A stretch of 47,874 nucleotides of DNA from Acidimicrobiaceae bacterium (GCA_030837965.1 JAUTXP010000048.1:1-47874), one strand, 5' to 3'. Shown: positions 1 through 8,769, counted from the stretch's first letter. The notes: generated by a model from the letters alone, not told the origin. Numbers and translations are program-made.

Positions 1-772
1 GACGCGTCTCCTGGTAGACCGAACCGCCCTCGGAGATGAGATCGATCTGGCGGCGGACCTCGTAGTCGATGGCCCGCCCGAGGGAGCGCAACGAGTTCAT
101 GTTCTTGATCTCACACCGCGTTCCCAACGGCTCGCCGGGGCGGCGCACCGACACGTTGGCATCGACACGGAGCGAACCTTCTTCCATCTTGCCGTCGGAC
201 GCGCTGGTGGCAACCAGGATCGATCGCAGCTCCGAGACGTAGGCCCGCGCTTGCTCCGCCGAGCTGATCTCCGGGCGGCTGACGATCTCGACCAGCGGCA
301 CCCCAGCGCGGTTGTAGTCGACCAGCGAGTACTCGGCGTCGTGGATGCGACCGCCACCGCCGACGTGCGTCGTCTTGCCGGTGTCCTCCTCCATGTGGGC
401 CCGCTCGATGCCGACCTGCGAGCAGTCGGCCAGGTCGAGGTAGCCGTCCACGTTGATGGGCTCGTCGTACTGGCTGACCTGATAGTCCTTCGGCATGTCC
501 GGATAGAAGTAGTTCTTCCTGTGGAACAGGCTGGGCTCGATCCGGCAGTGCAGGGCGGCGCCGATGCGCATGGCCAGCTCCACGGCCTGCTCGTTGAGCA
601 CGGGCAGCGAACCGGGCAGGCCCAGGCAGACCGGGCACACGTTGGTGTTGGGCTGGTCGCCAAACGCGTTGCGACACCCGCAGAACAGCTTGGTCCTGGT
701 CTTGAGCTCGCAGTGGACCTCGAGCCCGATGACGATCTCGAACTCGGCCTCGGTCTGTGCAGCCGCGCTCAT
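1..772 (-). CDS. gatB: Asp/Glu-tRNA amidotransferase subunit B, partial (3' end outside window)
   Basis: Subunit B of the GatCAB amidotransferase, which converts Glu-tRNA(Gln) and Asp-tRNA(Asn) to the amidated forms; GatB carries the kinase and tRNA-binding part. About 257 residues are visible. They begin [20 protein letters not shown] and include the family hallmark [10 protein letters not shown], the zinc-type cysteine region [19 protein letters not shown], and later [10 protein letters not shown]. The ATG (772-770) overlaps the gatA stop in an ATGA junction, so the two are translationally coupled. The reading frame is still open at base 1, so the tail and YqeY domains lie outside the window. 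Identification is firm from sequence and gene order. Confidence 0.96.
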   Translation of the reverse strand, partial: MSAAAQTEAEFEIVIGLEVHCELKTRTKLFCGCRNAFGDQPNTNVCPVCLGLPGSLPVLNEQAVELAMRIGAALHCRIEPSLFHRKNYFYPDMPKDYQVSQYDEPINVDGYLDLADCSQVGIERAHMEEDTGKTTHVGGGGRIHDAEYSLVDYNRAGVPLVEIVSRPEISSAEQARAYVSELRSILVATSASDGKMEEGSLRVDANVSVRRPGEPLGTRCEIKNMNSLRSLGRAIDYEVRRQIDLISEGGSVYQETR

Positions 773-2277
773 CGGCCCGCCGCCGTCGCCGCACTGCTCG
801 ATCCGGGCGCGCCGCGTTCGAGGGCGGCCGCGGCCCGGAACATGACCGGCTCACCCAGCGCGGGCGCCATCACCTGCACGCCGACAGGCAGCCCGTCGTC
901 GCCCGCTCCGAAAGGCACGCTGATGGCCGGGTGCCCGGCCAGGTTGGAGGGGATGGTGCAGACGTCGCTCAAGTACATGGCCAGTGGGTTCTCCGACTTG
1001 GCGCCGAAGGCGAAGGCGGTGGTGGGTGAGGTGGGCGACAACAACACGTCGAAGTGCTCGTAGGCCGCGGTGAAGTCCCTGATGATCAGCGTGCGCACTC
1101 GCTGGGCCTGGCCGTAGTAGGCGTCGTAGTAGCCCGCCGACAGGGCGTAGGTGCCGAGCATGATCCGGCGCTTGACCTCGGCCCCGAAGCCCGCGGCACG
1201 CGTGCGCATGTAGGTCGACGTGATGTCGTCGCCGGGCACACGCAGGCCGTAGCGCACCCCGTCGTAGCGGGCCAGGTTGCTCGACGCCTCGGCTGGGGCG
1301 ATGAGGTAGTAGGCCGACAAGCCGTAGATGGCAGCGGGCACCGACGCCGTGTCGACCTTGGCGCCCGCCGCGGACAGGGCGTCGGCGGCCTCGTTCACCC
1401 GGGCCGCCACATCGGCGTCCACGCCGTTCATCAGCTCCTGCACCACCCCCACCCGCAGTCCGTCCACCCCTTGCGACAACTGGTCGACCAGTCGGGGGCC
1501 GGACTCGGGAATTGACGTGGTGTCCAGCGGGTCGTGCCCGGCGATGACCTCGAGCAGGAGGGCGGCGTCCGCCACCGTGGCTGCGAACGGGCCGATCTGG
1601 TCGAGCGAGCTGGCGAAGGCGATGAGGCCGTAGCGGCTGACCAGGCCGTAGGTGGGCTTCATGCCGACCACGCCGCACAGCGCGGCGGGCTGGCGTATGG
1701 AGCCGCCCGTGTCCGACCCGATGGCCAGGGACGCGAAGCCCGCGGCCACCGCCGCCGCGCTGCCCCCGGACGACCCGCCGGGCACCTTGGTCACATCGTG
1801 CGGGTTTCGGGTGGGGCCGAAGGCCGAGTTCTCGGTGGACGAGCCCATGGCGAACTCGTCCAAGTTGGTCTTGCCCACCACGATGCCGCCCGCGCGCACG
1901 ATCCGCTCCACGACGGTTGCGTCGTACGGTGGGCGCCAGCCTTCGAGGATCTTCGAGCTGCACGTGGTGGGGATGCCCCGCGTGCACATGTTGTCCTTGA
2001 GGGCGACGGTCACGCCCGCCAGCGGGCCGGGGTCCTGGCCCATGGCCACCTTGTGGTCGACCGCGTCGGCCGCGGCTCGGGCCTCGTCGGCCAGCACCGT
2101 GTTGAAGGCATGGATGTCGCTCTCGCGCCGGGCGATGGCCTCGAGGTGCTGCTCCACCGTCTGGCGGGCCGAGCGCGTCCCCGCCCGCACGGCCGCCGCC
2201 GTCTCGACCGCGCTCGGCGCCGTGTTGGACGGCGGGCTCGGCGCCGTGTTGGACGGCGGGCTCGGCGGCGGGCTCAC
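769..2277 (-). CDS. gatA: Asp/Glu-tRNA amidotransferase subunit A (amidase)
   Basis: Glutaminase subunit of GatCAB; it releases ammonia from glutamine for transamidation in GatB. The 502-residue protein has the amidase-signature core. The triad can be placed as Lys94 (VALKDN), Ser169 (in [11 protein letters not shown]) and nucleophile Ser193 ([11 protein letters not shown]), with the 75- and 24-residue spacings seen in characterised GatA. The GTG start (2277-2275) overlaps the gatC stop (GTGA), and the stop overlaps gatB (ATGA). The first 23 residues are unusual: they are Pro/Ser-rich and made of an eight-residue unit (SPPSNTAP) repeated by a 24-bp DNA duplication. A start downstream of this repeat cannot be excluded, but the GTGA junction supports the one given. 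Confidence 0.97.
   Translation of the reverse strand: MSPPPSPPSNTAPSPPSNTAPSAVETAAAVRAGTRSARQTVEQHLEAIARRESDIHAFNTVLADEARAAADAVDHKVAMGQDPGPLAGVTVALKDNMCTRGIPTTCSSKILEGWRPPYDATVVERIVRAGGIVVGKTNLDEFAMGSSTENSAFGPTRNPHDVTKVPGGSSGGSAAAVAAGFASLAIGSDTGGSIRQPAALCGVVGMKPTYGLVSRYGLIAFASSLDQIGPFAATVADAALLLEVIAGHDPLDTTSIPESGPRLVDQLSQGVDGLRVGVVQELMNGVDADVAARVNEAADALSAAGAKVDTASVPAAIYGLSAYYLIAPAEASSNLARYDGVRYGLRVPGDDITSTYMRTRAAGFGAEVKRRIMLGTYALSAGYYDAYYGQAQRVRTLIIRDFTAAYEHFDVLLSPTSPTTAFAFGAKSENPLAMYLSDVCTIPSNLAGHPAISVPFGAGDDGLPVGVQVMAPALGEPVMFRAAAALERGAPGSSSAATAAGR
2212..2271 (-). repeat. 24-bp tandem duplication at the start of gatA
   Basis: Two perfect 24-bp copies lie at 2212-2235 and 2236-2259, followed by a 12-bp partial copy at 2260-2271 that abuts the gatA start codon. 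The unit is in frame and encodes SPPSNTAP twice. It is one of several short tandem duplications in this window that sit at translation starts or stops. Confidence 0.9.
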
Positions 2278-2576
2278 GGCGCCTCCCCGAGGATGCGCGG
2301 CACCCGGAAGCGCCCGTCCTCGGCCGCCGGGGCCATGGCCAGCACCTCGTCCCTGTCGAGCGACGGGCGCTCGACGTCCTCCCTGAAGACGTTCTGCAAC
2401 GGGATGGGGTGGGCGGTCACCGGCACCCCCGCGGTTTCCAGCGCGGCCACGTCGTCGGCGTGCTCCAACACGGCGGCCAACTGCTCGGCGAAGAGCTCGA
2501 TCTCATCGTCGCTGATGTCGAGCCGAGCCAGTCGGGCCACGTGGGCCACGTCCGCAGGCGAGATCCGTTCGGGCAT
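2274..2576 (-). CDS. gatC: Asp/Glu-tRNA amidotransferase subunit C
   Basis: Small GatCAB subunit (100 residues, [20 protein letters not shown]...) that wraps GatA and stabilises the GatA-GatB contact. The usual elements are present: an N-terminal helical segment [10 protein letters not shown], a middle segment, and the conserved tail pattern [10 protein letters not shown]-like (here [20 protein letters not shown]). Length is typical. It is first in the gatC-gatA-gatB operon. The ATG at 2576 is 7 nt downstream of a TACCAT -10 element on the same strand, so the transcript is probably leaderless. Longer upstream translations of this frame run into the divergent gene and are not likely. Confidence 0.96.
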   Translation of the reverse strand: MPERISPADVAHVARLARLDISDDEIELFAEQLAAVLEHADDVAALETAGVPVTAHPIPLQNVFREDVERPSLDRDEVLAMAPAAEDGRFRVPRILGEAP

Positions 2577-2583
2577 GGCTTGG

Positions 2584-2609
2584 ATGGTAGGCGGGTCCCT
2601 CGCTACCAT
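2584..2609. promoter_or_regulatory. Back-to-back divergent -10 boxes (gatC and lipoprotein gene)
   Basis: TACCAT occurs on the minus strand at 2589-2584 and on the plus strand at 2604-2609, as part of an inverted repeat GATGGTAG/CTACCATC (2583-2590 and 2603-2610). The minus copy is 7 nt from the gatC ATG and the plus copy 8 nt from the GTG at 2618. That is the geometry expected for two leaderless transcripts leaving a 41-bp spacer. Confidence 0.55.
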
Positions 2610-2617
2610 CCCCGGTT

Positions 2618-3619
2618 GTGCGCTGGGGAGCGACAGTCGCAACGATTGTTTCGCTCTTTGCCGTGGCCTGCTCAGCCTCGACGTCGGCCCGTGTGTCCGG
2701 GGTGCTGCTGGACGCGGCGCACGACGTCTACCTGCGTCCTGGGGGAACACAGACCGCGCTTCGCGACGCGGCCGACATCGATCAGGTCACCGTCCGCGTC
2801 ACCCGCACGGGTTTGTCGGCGCGCTGGACCTTCTACGCCGACGACGCCGCGCCCAACGGGCATGTCGGCATGCTGCGGGCATGGGACAACGACAAGCCCG
2901 CCTTCACCGTGTGGGTCGGACCAGACGTGCGCGTCTGCAAAGGGGCACTGCCTTCGTGCGAAACCAAGGCGACGGGCGCACGCCTCGACCATGCGGCCCG
3001 GGTCTGGCAGGTCGACGTTCCTACCCGATCCCTGCCCCGGGTGCCCACAGGCGTTCGCTGGTCCGCGGCCAGTCTGGTGACCGAGGACGTGCCCGGGCGA
3101 GCAAGCGCGACGTGGGCCGACGTCGTTCCCGAGGGGGCAGGCCAGGACTTGGAGTATCCGCCGCCCGCCACGCCCCTCAGCTCACAGGCCGTTGACGACC
3201 CGGAGGCCGATGTGGCGGGGCCGGGAATGGGTGCGCTCGACATCACGAGGGCCACGATCGAACTCCATCCCAAGACCCTGCGATTCGAGGTGCGGACCGC
3301 GCAACCGGGACCCGTGGGCCGCGGGCGCTACTTGCTCAGGCTCTTCGCGGTGGGAGGCGAGCACGCGCTCTATACGGTGGGCGTGGAGGGTGCGGGCGAG
3401 TACCCCAACGGTGTGGTCTGCCCCGGCGAGCACGCCTTCGACGCGAGTTGCAAGGATCACCCGGCCGCGTACGGCCGAGGCCGCACGTCATCGCATTTCG
3501 TGGTGCGCTGGACCTCGTTGCCGACGTTGCCGGATCGGTTCGAGTGGCGGGCCGAGACCAGCGCCGACCAGACCGAGCGGAGGTCGAGCGCCCGCCCCGC
3601 GTCGTCCACCCAAGGGTGA
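2618..3619 (+). CDS. Putative secreted lipoprotein, function unknown
   Basis: 333 residues from GTG. The N-terminus VRWGATVATIVSLFAVACSA is a short signal peptide ending in an acceptable lipobox (AVAC), so the protein is probably lipid-anchored outside the membrane. The rest appears to hold two beta-rich segments of similar type, roughly residues 40-130 (VTVRVTRTGLSARWTFY...) and 200-310 (ATIELHPKTLRFEVRT...), each alternating hydrophobic strands with Asp/Gly turns. I do not recognise a family. It is divergent from gatC and convergent with the hydrolase at 3752. The start is supported by a TACCAT -10 box 8 nt upstream. Confidence 0.7.
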   Translation: MRWGATVATIVSLFAVACSASTSARVSGVLLDAAHDVYLRPGGTQTALRDAADIDQVTVRVTRTGLSARWTFYADDAAPNGHVGMLRAWDNDKPAFTVWVGPDVRVCKGALPSCETKATGARLDHAARVWQVDVPTRSLPRVPTGVRWSAASLVTEDVPGRASATWADVVPEGAGQDLEYPPPATPLSSQAVDDPEADVAGPGMGALDITRATIELHPKTLRFEVRTAQPGPVGRGRYLLRLFAVGGEHALYTVGVEGAGEYPNGVVCPGEHAFDASCKDHPAAYGRGRTSSHFVVRWTSLPTLPDRFEWRAETSADQTERRSSARPASSTQG

Positions 3620-3684
3620 CGGCCCAGGACCGTTGACCCGTTCACCCGCCGCCTTCCCCCGCCCCGCCCGTGCCTTCCCCGCTT

Positions 3685-3748
3685 CTGGAGGACATAGGTA
3701 CCCGCAGGGTGTGGCTATGTCCTCCAGTCAAGCCTGGAGGACATAGCC
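3685..3748. terminator. Three-arm hairpin between convergent genes, probable bidirectional terminator
   Basis: CTGGAGGACATAG occurs at 3685-3697, its exact complement CTATGTCCTCCAG at 3715-3727, and the first sequence again at 3734-3746. The second and third arms form a 15-bp perfect stem (3713-3727 with 3734-3748) around a 6-nt loop. The first and second form a competing 13-bp stem around 17 nt. No T tract follows, but the position between two convergent stops suits termination. Confidence 0.7.
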
Positions 3749-3751
3749 GGG

Positions 3752-5344
3752 CTAGCCGATGACGGGCACGCGGATGTGGGCCAGGTTGAGGTTGAACTGG
3801 CCGGGGCCTCGGAAGGTGGTGTGGGGCAGCCCGGTGGTTGCCACCTCGAGGGCCAGGTGGTGGCCTGCGGGCAGCAGCTCGGCCACGCCCACCAGGTCGA
3901 CCGAGAACAACTGCCGGTCGGTGGGGAGCACGAAGGGCCCGTCCACCCGCAGCGTGGCCGCCTGGTAGTCGAGGACCCGCTTGTCCTCCACGTCCACCAG
4001 CTTGAAGATCAGGTTGGTACCGGGGCCGGAGCCGGTGATGGTGCCGCTCACATGGCCGATGCCCACGATCTGACGATCCGCGGCAGCCGCGTCCAGCACG
4101 GGCACGACCATGGTCCCCGGCTCGCCCGCGGTGCTGGTGTCGGTGATGGCCACGCCGTAGGCCTGTCCGCTGTTCTCGCCCGGGTTGGGCGAGCCCGGGT
4201 TCACGACCGTGCCCATGCCCTGCAGGTTGGTGAACGTGGCCGGGCCGGGGTTGGCCACGGTCGGGAAGGTGGCGGCGTCGTGCCAGGTGCCGTCCTTCAA
4301 CGAGTAGTGGACGGGTGCGCCAGTGGCGACGGCCTGGCCCTTCAGGTACTTCGCAAACCAGTTCAAGATGGCGTTGTCGGCCTCGCCTCTCGCCAGCGCG
4401 CCGTCCTTGAAGTCAGACGGGCAGCCCGCGTGGCCCGAGCAGTAGGCCACGAGCTTGGCCGGGGTGCCCGCCGCCTTCACCTGGTTGAAGTTGGCCCACG
4501 CCTCGTTGAGGTCGAACAAGGTGTCGGTCTTGCCCTGGATCAGCAGCGTGGGAGCGGCGATGGTGTGGTCGGCCCCGTAGAACTTGAAGCCCTGGGGCGA
4601 GAAGTTCCCCTTCATCTGGCCGGTCGGGTAGCCCACGGCCGCGCCGGTCACCTCGGACTCGTGGATGAAGGGCGCGTACGTCCCGGTCTGGGGACCGGCG
4701 GTGCCCGAAGGCGTGGCGCCGCCGCTCGCCGCCGTGGCCAGGCCCGAGCCGTAGAGCAGCTCGCCCCAGCCCAGCTTGATGACGTCGCCCTGCCACAGCG
4801 AGCGGTTCAGGTCGTTCCAGGTGATCTCCGGGGCGATGGCGTCGACCCGGTGGTCGAAGGCGGCCAGCGCCAACTGGATGCCGCCCGCGTAGCTGCCGCC
4901 GGTCATGCCGATCACCGGGTCGCCGGGCGCCGTCTTTCGAATGGCGTCGTTGGGCACGAGCACCTGGTCGACGAGGGCCTGGGCGTCGCGCACCTCGTGG
5001 TCCGGGTCGTCCACCCACGCGTCGCCGCCCGACTGCCCGAAGCCACGCTCGTCCCACGTCAGCACGGCGTAGCCGTTCTTCAGCAGCTTGCCGCCGGTGC
5101 TCGTGTTGGAGAAGGTCTGCTCGCCCGAGCCGCCCCAGCCGTGGGTGCGCATGATGACGGGCACGGGGCTGCCCGCCGCCGCGCCGGGAGGCAGGAACAG
5201 GTTGTAGACGATGGCCGTGCCGTCGAAGGAGGTGATGGACGCCCGTTGCACGGAGGCGTAGGGCAGGTCGTCCGCTCGAACGGCGACGGGGGCAACGGCG
5301 GCGAGGAGTCCAGCCGCGGCGAGAAGAAGGGGGGCCTTGCGCAT
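3752..5344 (-). CDS. Secreted CocE/NonD-type alpha/beta hydrolase (X-Pro dipeptidyl-peptidase-like)
   Basis: About 530 residues from the ATG at 5344; a GTG at 5359 is an alternative. The N-terminus MRKAPLLLAAAGLLAAVAPV plus AVRADD is a Sec signal peptide. The alpha/beta-hydrolase core follows, with oxyanion region MRTHGWGG, nucleophile elbow GGSYAGG, acid LLIQGKTDTLF and His in CSGHAGC. The C-terminal third is a jelly-roll-like beta domain ending LAHIRVPVIG, as in CocE/S15 enzymes that cleave peptides or esters. The family assignment is well supported; the substrate is unknown. No clear Shine-Dalgarno precedes the ATG. It lies next to a second hydrolase at 5418-6173 in the same orientation. 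Confidence 0.85.
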   Translation of the reverse strand: MRKAPLLLAAAGLLAAVAPVAVRADDLPYASVQRASITSFDGTAIVYNLFLPPGAAAGSPVPVIMRTHGWGGSGEQTFSNTSTGGKLLKNGYAVLTWDERGFGQSGGDAWVDDPDHEVRDAQALVDQVLVPNDAIRKTAPGDPVIGMTGGSYAGGIQLALAAFDHRVDAIAPEITWNDLNRSLWQGDVIKLGWGELLYGSGLATAASGGATPSGTAGPQTGTYAPFIHESEVTGAAVGYPTGQMKGNFSPQGFKFYGADHTIAAPTLLIQGKTDTLFDLNEAWANFNQVKAAGTPAKLVAYCSGHAGCPSDFKDGALARGEADNAILNWFAKYLKGQAVATGAPVHYSLKDGTWHDAATFPTVANPGPATFTNLQGMGTVVNPGSPNPGENSGQAYGVAITDTSTAGEPGTMVVPVLDAAAADRQIVGIGHVSGTITGSGPGTNLIFKLVDVEDKRVLDYQAATLRVDGPFVLPTDRQLFSVDLVGVAELLPAGHHLALEVATTGLPHTTFRGPGQFNLNLAHIRVPVIG

Positions 5345-5417
5345 GCGTATTGATTGCACGCGAAGTGTACAAATCCCTGCTTTTTCGAGCTTGCGGGACG
5401 TCTCGGCGGCCCCGTGA

Positions 5418-6173
5418 CTACGGCGCGGTGACCTTCTTGGCGAACTCCACAGAGCGCTGCTCGATCTCGTCTTTGTCGAAGTCCATGGTGGCCACGTGGA
5501 AGCTGCGGGCCAGGGTGACCCGCTCGACCGGCCCGCTCACCCGCTCGGCCAGGAAGTCGCCCGACGACGGCGGCACCACATGGTCCTGCGGGCTGTTCAG
5601 CAGCAGGACCGGGCATCGGATGTCGCCCAGCTTGTCGGCCAGGTCGGCCTGGGCCGCGAGCAGCGACAGGAGGGGCTCGATGGGCGTGCCCAGGTAGGCG
5701 TTCTCGCTGACGCCGGGCATGGCGATGTCCGACCCGATGCCGGGGATGCGGTCGATGCCGGCCACCGCGGTCTGTCGGATCATCTCCACGAACGACTCGG
5801 CGGGTGGCTCGATGGCCGGGTTCACGCACACGATCCCGGCCACCTCGGGATGGTGGGCGGCCAGCCAACAGGTCAGCGTCCCGCCCATGGACAGCCCGGC
5901 GATCACCACTCGCTCGCAGCGCGCTGCCAAGCCCTGGTAGGCGGCCTCGGCCGCACCGGACCAGTCGTCCCAACGAGTGAGGAGCATGTCCTCGATCGAT
6001 GTGCCGTGACCCGGCAGCAGGGGCAGGTCGACGGCGAAGCCCGCGGCGGCGAAGGCCTGGGCCAGCGAGCGCATCGACCCGGGGTTGCCGGTGAACCCAT
6101 GGACGACGAGCACGCCGTGTGGGTCGCCGGGGGCGGAGAAGGGCTCGGCCCCTTCCATGATCGGTGCGGGCAT
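5418..6173 (-). CDS. Alpha/beta hydrolase, carboxylesterase / monoacylglycerol-lipase type
   Basis: 251 residues, cytoplasmic (no signal). HGFTGNPGSMR near the start is the oxyanion-loop motif of the Est30/monoacylglycerol lipase group. The nucleophile is Ser in GLSMGG, the acid Asp in NSPQDHVVP and the His in RSFHVAT. Length is typical for this group. The reaction is hydrolysis of short acyl esters or monoglycerides (family knowledge). The ferredoxin gene upstream on the same strand ends 12 nt before this ATG, so the two are probably cotranscribed. The natural substrate is not evident. Confidence 0.85.
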   Translation of the reverse strand: MPAPIMEGAEPFSAPGDPHGVLVVHGFTGNPGSMRSLAQAFAAAGFAVDLPLLPGHGTSIEDMLLTRWDDWSGAAEAAYQGLAARCERVVIAGLSMGGTLTCWLAAHHPEVAGIVCVNPAIEPPAESFVEMIRQTAVAGIDRIPGIGSDIAMPGVSENAYLGTPIEPLLSLLAAQADLADKLGDIRCPVLLLNSPQDHVVPPSSGDFLAERVSGPVERVTLARSFHVATMDFDKDEIEQRSVEFAKKVTAP

Positions 6174-6185
6174 GCGGCCGTCCTC

Positions 6186-6500
6186 CTACTTGTAAGGGTC
6201 TTCGGGACCGAGGGGCTCGGTCCACCAGTCGTCAGGGGCGGGGGTCCAGTCTGGGTCCTCGTAGATGCAGTCGACCGGACACACCGGCGGCAGGCACTTC
6301 CCGCAGCCAGAGCACAGCTCCGGCACGATGATCACGTCGATCCCATGGTTGAAGATGGCGCCGAATTGGGGCGGGCAGTGGCGCAGGCAGGTGTCGCAGT
6401 TGATGCACTCCGACATCTCGATGCGGAACGGGACGTGCTTCCACTTGGGGTTGCGGACCCGCTCCTCGATGCGCTCGACGCGCGACGTGCCCCCGGGCAT
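6186..6500 (-). CDS. Two-cluster 4Fe-4S ferredoxin-type protein
   Basis: 104 residues from the ATG at 6500. The two cluster motifs are CINCDTCLRHCP and CSGCGKCLPPVCPVDC, i.e. eight or nine cysteines arranged as in bacterial 2[4Fe-4S] ferredoxins, with an acidic, Trp-rich tail (DPDWTPAPDDWWTEPLGPED). It should be a small cytoplasmic electron carrier; the partner is unknown. A minus-strand TAAGCT lies 10 nt upstream of the ATG and could be the -10 box. A shorter start at MSECINC is possible. It is divergent from the SCP2 gene across 63 bp and lies upstream of the esterase. Confidence 0.85.
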   Translation of the reverse strand: MPGGTSRVERIEERVRNPKWKHVPFRIEMSECINCDTCLRHCPPQFGAIFNHGIDVIIVPELCSGCGKCLPPVCPVDCIYEDPDWTPAPDDWWTEPLGPEDPYK

Positions 6501-6563
6501 GGCGCTGTGCAGCTTACGGCTAGCGTTCGGCGTGTTCTCGATCCCATCACCAAGGAGCACATC

Positions 6564-6974
6564 GTGGCCAAGTACCCCTTCCTCAGCGAGGAGTGGATGG
6601 CGGAGGCGCGCAAGATTCGTGAGGAGTACCGCGGCAAGACGCAGGCGCCCGCCCACCAGGTGCGCATGAACCAGATCATCACCGACGTGCCCTTCGGCGA
6701 CGGGAACATCGAGGCCCACATGGACACCACCGGCGGCGACCTCGAGACCGAGTTGGGCCACTTGGAGAACGCCGACGTGACCCTCACGCTGGACTACGCC
6801 ACGGCCAAGGCCATCTTCGTGGACGGCAATCCCCAGGCCGGGATGCAGGCCTTCATGGCAGGCAAGATCAAGGTCCAGGGCGACATGACCAAGCTCATGG
6901 CCATGCAGCAGACCAGTCCGGACCCGGCCGCGGCCGAGATCCAGCAGCGCATCAAGGACATCACCGAGGAATAG
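6564..6974 (+). CDS. SCP2 sterol-binding-domain protein
   Basis: 136 residues from GTG (VAKYPFLSEEWMAEARKIRE...), preceded by a good AAGGAG site 6 nt upstream. The middle and C-terminal parts fit the SCP2 fold, with alternating strands (ETELGHLENADVTLTLDYATAKAIF) followed by GNPQAGMQAFMAGKIKVQGDMTKLM, the characteristic SCP2 helix with the KVQGD motif. Such proteins bind acyl-CoAs or other lipids in the cytoplasm; the ligand here is unknown. It converges on the MFS gene with only 7 bp between the stops. Confidence 0.88.
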   Translation: MAKYPFLSEEWMAEARKIREEYRGKTQAPAHQVRMNQIITDVPFGDGNIEAHMDTTGGDLETELGHLENADVTLTLDYATAKAIFVDGNPQAGMQAFMAGKIKVQGDMTKLMAMQQTSPDPAAAEIQQRIKDITEE

Positions 6975-6981
6975 GACTCGG

Positions 6982-8514
6982 TCACGCCGCCGCCACCGGC
7001 GCGGCGGCGCGCTCGAACGCGTCGCGGTCGGCCGACCGGACCCACACCGCGCAGACGAGGGCCAACGCGCACACGGCGCCGCCCAGGAGATAGGCCTCGT
7101 GAAAGGCCGCCACTGTCCCGACGCTTGGCTCGCGCGCGGCCTGCACCGTCTGCATGAGCTGGATGCCCGCGACCAGACCCACCTGGGTCAGCAGTTGTTG
7201 GGCCGCGCTGGCGATCCCCAAGTCGGCCTCGTCCACCGCGTTGCCCACACTGGCCGCCACCGACGGCGACGAGATGCCGAGTCCCACCCCGGACAGGACC
7301 AGCGCGCTGATCAGCACGAGGTCGCTCGAGCGGGCGTCGATGGTGGCGAACACGCCCATCGACGCGATGACGCCCAGGGTCCCGACGATGGCCGCGGACC
7401 GCTCGCCCAGTCGCACCGCGAGGTAGCCCGCGATGGGCGCGGTCACCGAGAAGGCCAGCGGCCGGGCGATCACCAGCAGGCCGATGCGGGTCTCGTCGTA
7501 GTGGAAGACCTTGTCGAGCAGCAGCGGGGCCAGGATGAAGCCGCCCATGTAGGCGAACTGGGAGAAGGCCGACTGGCCGATGGGGGCGGCGAAGTTCCGT
7601 CGACGCAGATAGGCCAGCGGCAGCAGTGGGTGCGGGGCCCGGGCCTCGATGCGCAGGAAGGCGACGAGGGCCACGGGCGCCAGGGCGAAGGCGGCGACCA
7701 CGATCGGGTGGCTCCATCCCCACTCGGGCCCGCGGTTGAGGGCCATGAGGACGCTGGTCACCGAGACGGTGAGGGCCACGGCGCCCGCCCAGTCGAGCCG
7801 CTGGCGCTCGCCCTTCACCGTCTCGGGCAGAACGAGCACGGCCAGCACGGTGGCCACGGCGATGAGCGGGACCTGGGTGACGAAGATCCAACGCCAGCCG
7901 AAGTGCTGGATGATGGGACCGCCGATGGCCACGCCGATGACGGGCCCGCCCGCCCCGACCAACGACCAGAAGCCCATGGCCTTGACCCGGTCGCCCGGCT
8001 CGAACACCGAGAAGATGAGGGCCATCGAGGCCGCGCCAGTCGCCGCCCCCTCCATGCCGCCCAAGGTGCGGACGGCGATGAGGGAGCCCGCGCTCCACGC
8101 CGCCGCGCTGCCCGCCGCGCACACGCATGCGCCCAGCAGGCCGATCACGTAGATCCGGCGGTGGCCCCAGATGTCGCCCGCCTTGCCCAGCACCGGCGCG
8201 GTCACGCCGAACAACAGGAGAGGGCCGGTGATGACCCACGTCATGGTGTTCGTGCTGGTGTGCATGTCCCGGCCGATGCGGGGCAGGGCCACGGCCAGGA
8301 TGGTGAAGGTGACGTTCACGGCCAGGAGGCCGAACAGCACGGCCCACAGGACCCACCACCGATAGCGCGGCCCGGTGCTGACCCGGTGGGCCACGCTGCG
8401 TCGCAGCAGGAGGGGCCAGGGGACGACGGCCACCTCGTCGCTGCCCGCCCCGCCCAAGGTCGGGTCCTCCGAGATGGGGCCGGGCGGCGGTTGCTCGGGC
8501 GGTTGCTCGGGCAT
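6982..8514 (-). CDS. MFS drug-type exporter, DHA2/EmrB-QacA family
   Basis: 510 residues from ATG 8514. A TTG immediately before it would add one residue. About 40 hydrophilic N-terminal residues are followed by many hydrophobic helices, with a count near 14 as in the EmrB/QacA group. The family motif GKAGDIWGHRRIYVIGLL (motif A, D and R conserved) and GPVIGVAIGGPIIQ-like motif C (here GAGGPVIGVAIGGPI) point to a proton-driven exporter. The N-terminus contains a duplicated MPEQPPEQPP segment made by a 12-bp tandem DNA repeat. The substrate cannot be read from sequence. Confidence 0.9.
   Translation of the reverse strand: MPEQPPEQPPPGPISEDPTLGGAGSDEVAVVPWPLLLRRSVAHRVSTGPRYRWWVLWAVLFGLLAVNVTFTILAVALPRIGRDMHTSTNTMTWVITGPLLLFGVTAPVLGKAGDIWGHRRIYVIGLLGACVCAAGSAAAWSAGSLIAVRTLGGMEGAATGAASMALIFSVFEPGDRVKAMGFWSLVGAGGPVIGVAIGGPIIQHFGWRWIFVTQVPLIAVATVLAVLVLPETVKGERQRLDWAGAVALTVSVTSVLMALNRGPEWGWSHPIVVAAFALAPVALVAFLRIEARAPHPLLPLAYLRRRNFAAPIGQSAFSQFAYMGGFILAPLLLDKVFHYDETRIGLLVIARPLAFSVTAPIAGYLAVRLGERSAAIVGTLGVIASMGVFATIDARSSDLVLISALVLSGVGLGISSPSVAASVGNAVDEADLGIASAAQQLLTQVGLVAGIQLMQTVQAAREPSVGTVAAFHEAYLLGGAVCALALVCAVWVRSADRDAFERAAAPVAAA
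8489..8512 (-). repeat. 12-bp tandem duplication at the start of the MFS gene
   Basis: GGTTGCTCGGGC occurs twice in perfect tandem at 8489-8500 and 8501-8512. The second copy ends inside the start codon on the minus strand. It encodes a repeated PEQP unit. Confidence 0.9.
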
Positions 8515-8585
8515 CAACGGTCGAGCCTAGAAGGCGCCTGCCGGCTCCTTGACGGGATTGTCAGCCCGACCTGTGGCGGGGCGCG

Positions 8586-8666
8586 CAACAGGGCTGAGGG
8601 GGGTGGCGGCACCGGCAGCGGCTGGGGAACACTGCCTCAGCAACGCCACCCCCCTCAGCCCTGTTG
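8586..8666. repeat. 23-bp perfect inverted repeat with 35-nt loop
   Basis: The arms are 8586-8608 and 8644-8666 and are perfectly complementary; each contains GGGCTGAGGGGGGTGG or its complement. It lies 72 nt upstream of the MFS start and 100 nt beyond the 31-bp palindrome that follows the carotenoid oxygenase gene. The whole gap 8515-8822 has no credible coding sequence. The stretch 8667-8769 is less GC-rich than its surroundings and contains nothing else I recognise. A strong hairpin or terminator is likely, and a remnant of a small element is possible. Confidence 0.85.
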
Positions 8667-8769
8667 GGGCAAATCATACGGAAGGTCGATTACGGAAACC
8701 ATGCTCATTCGGGCGATGACCCAAACGCACTAGCCCCCGCTGGTCACCCAAGGTACACGCCCCGTCGAT

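Noticed and set aside
8667-8769. Possible small RNA or tRNA in the lower-GC stretch before the first palindrome
   Set aside because: I could not fold a tRNA or known RNA from it, and no promoter-terminator pair is evident beyond the nearby hairpins.
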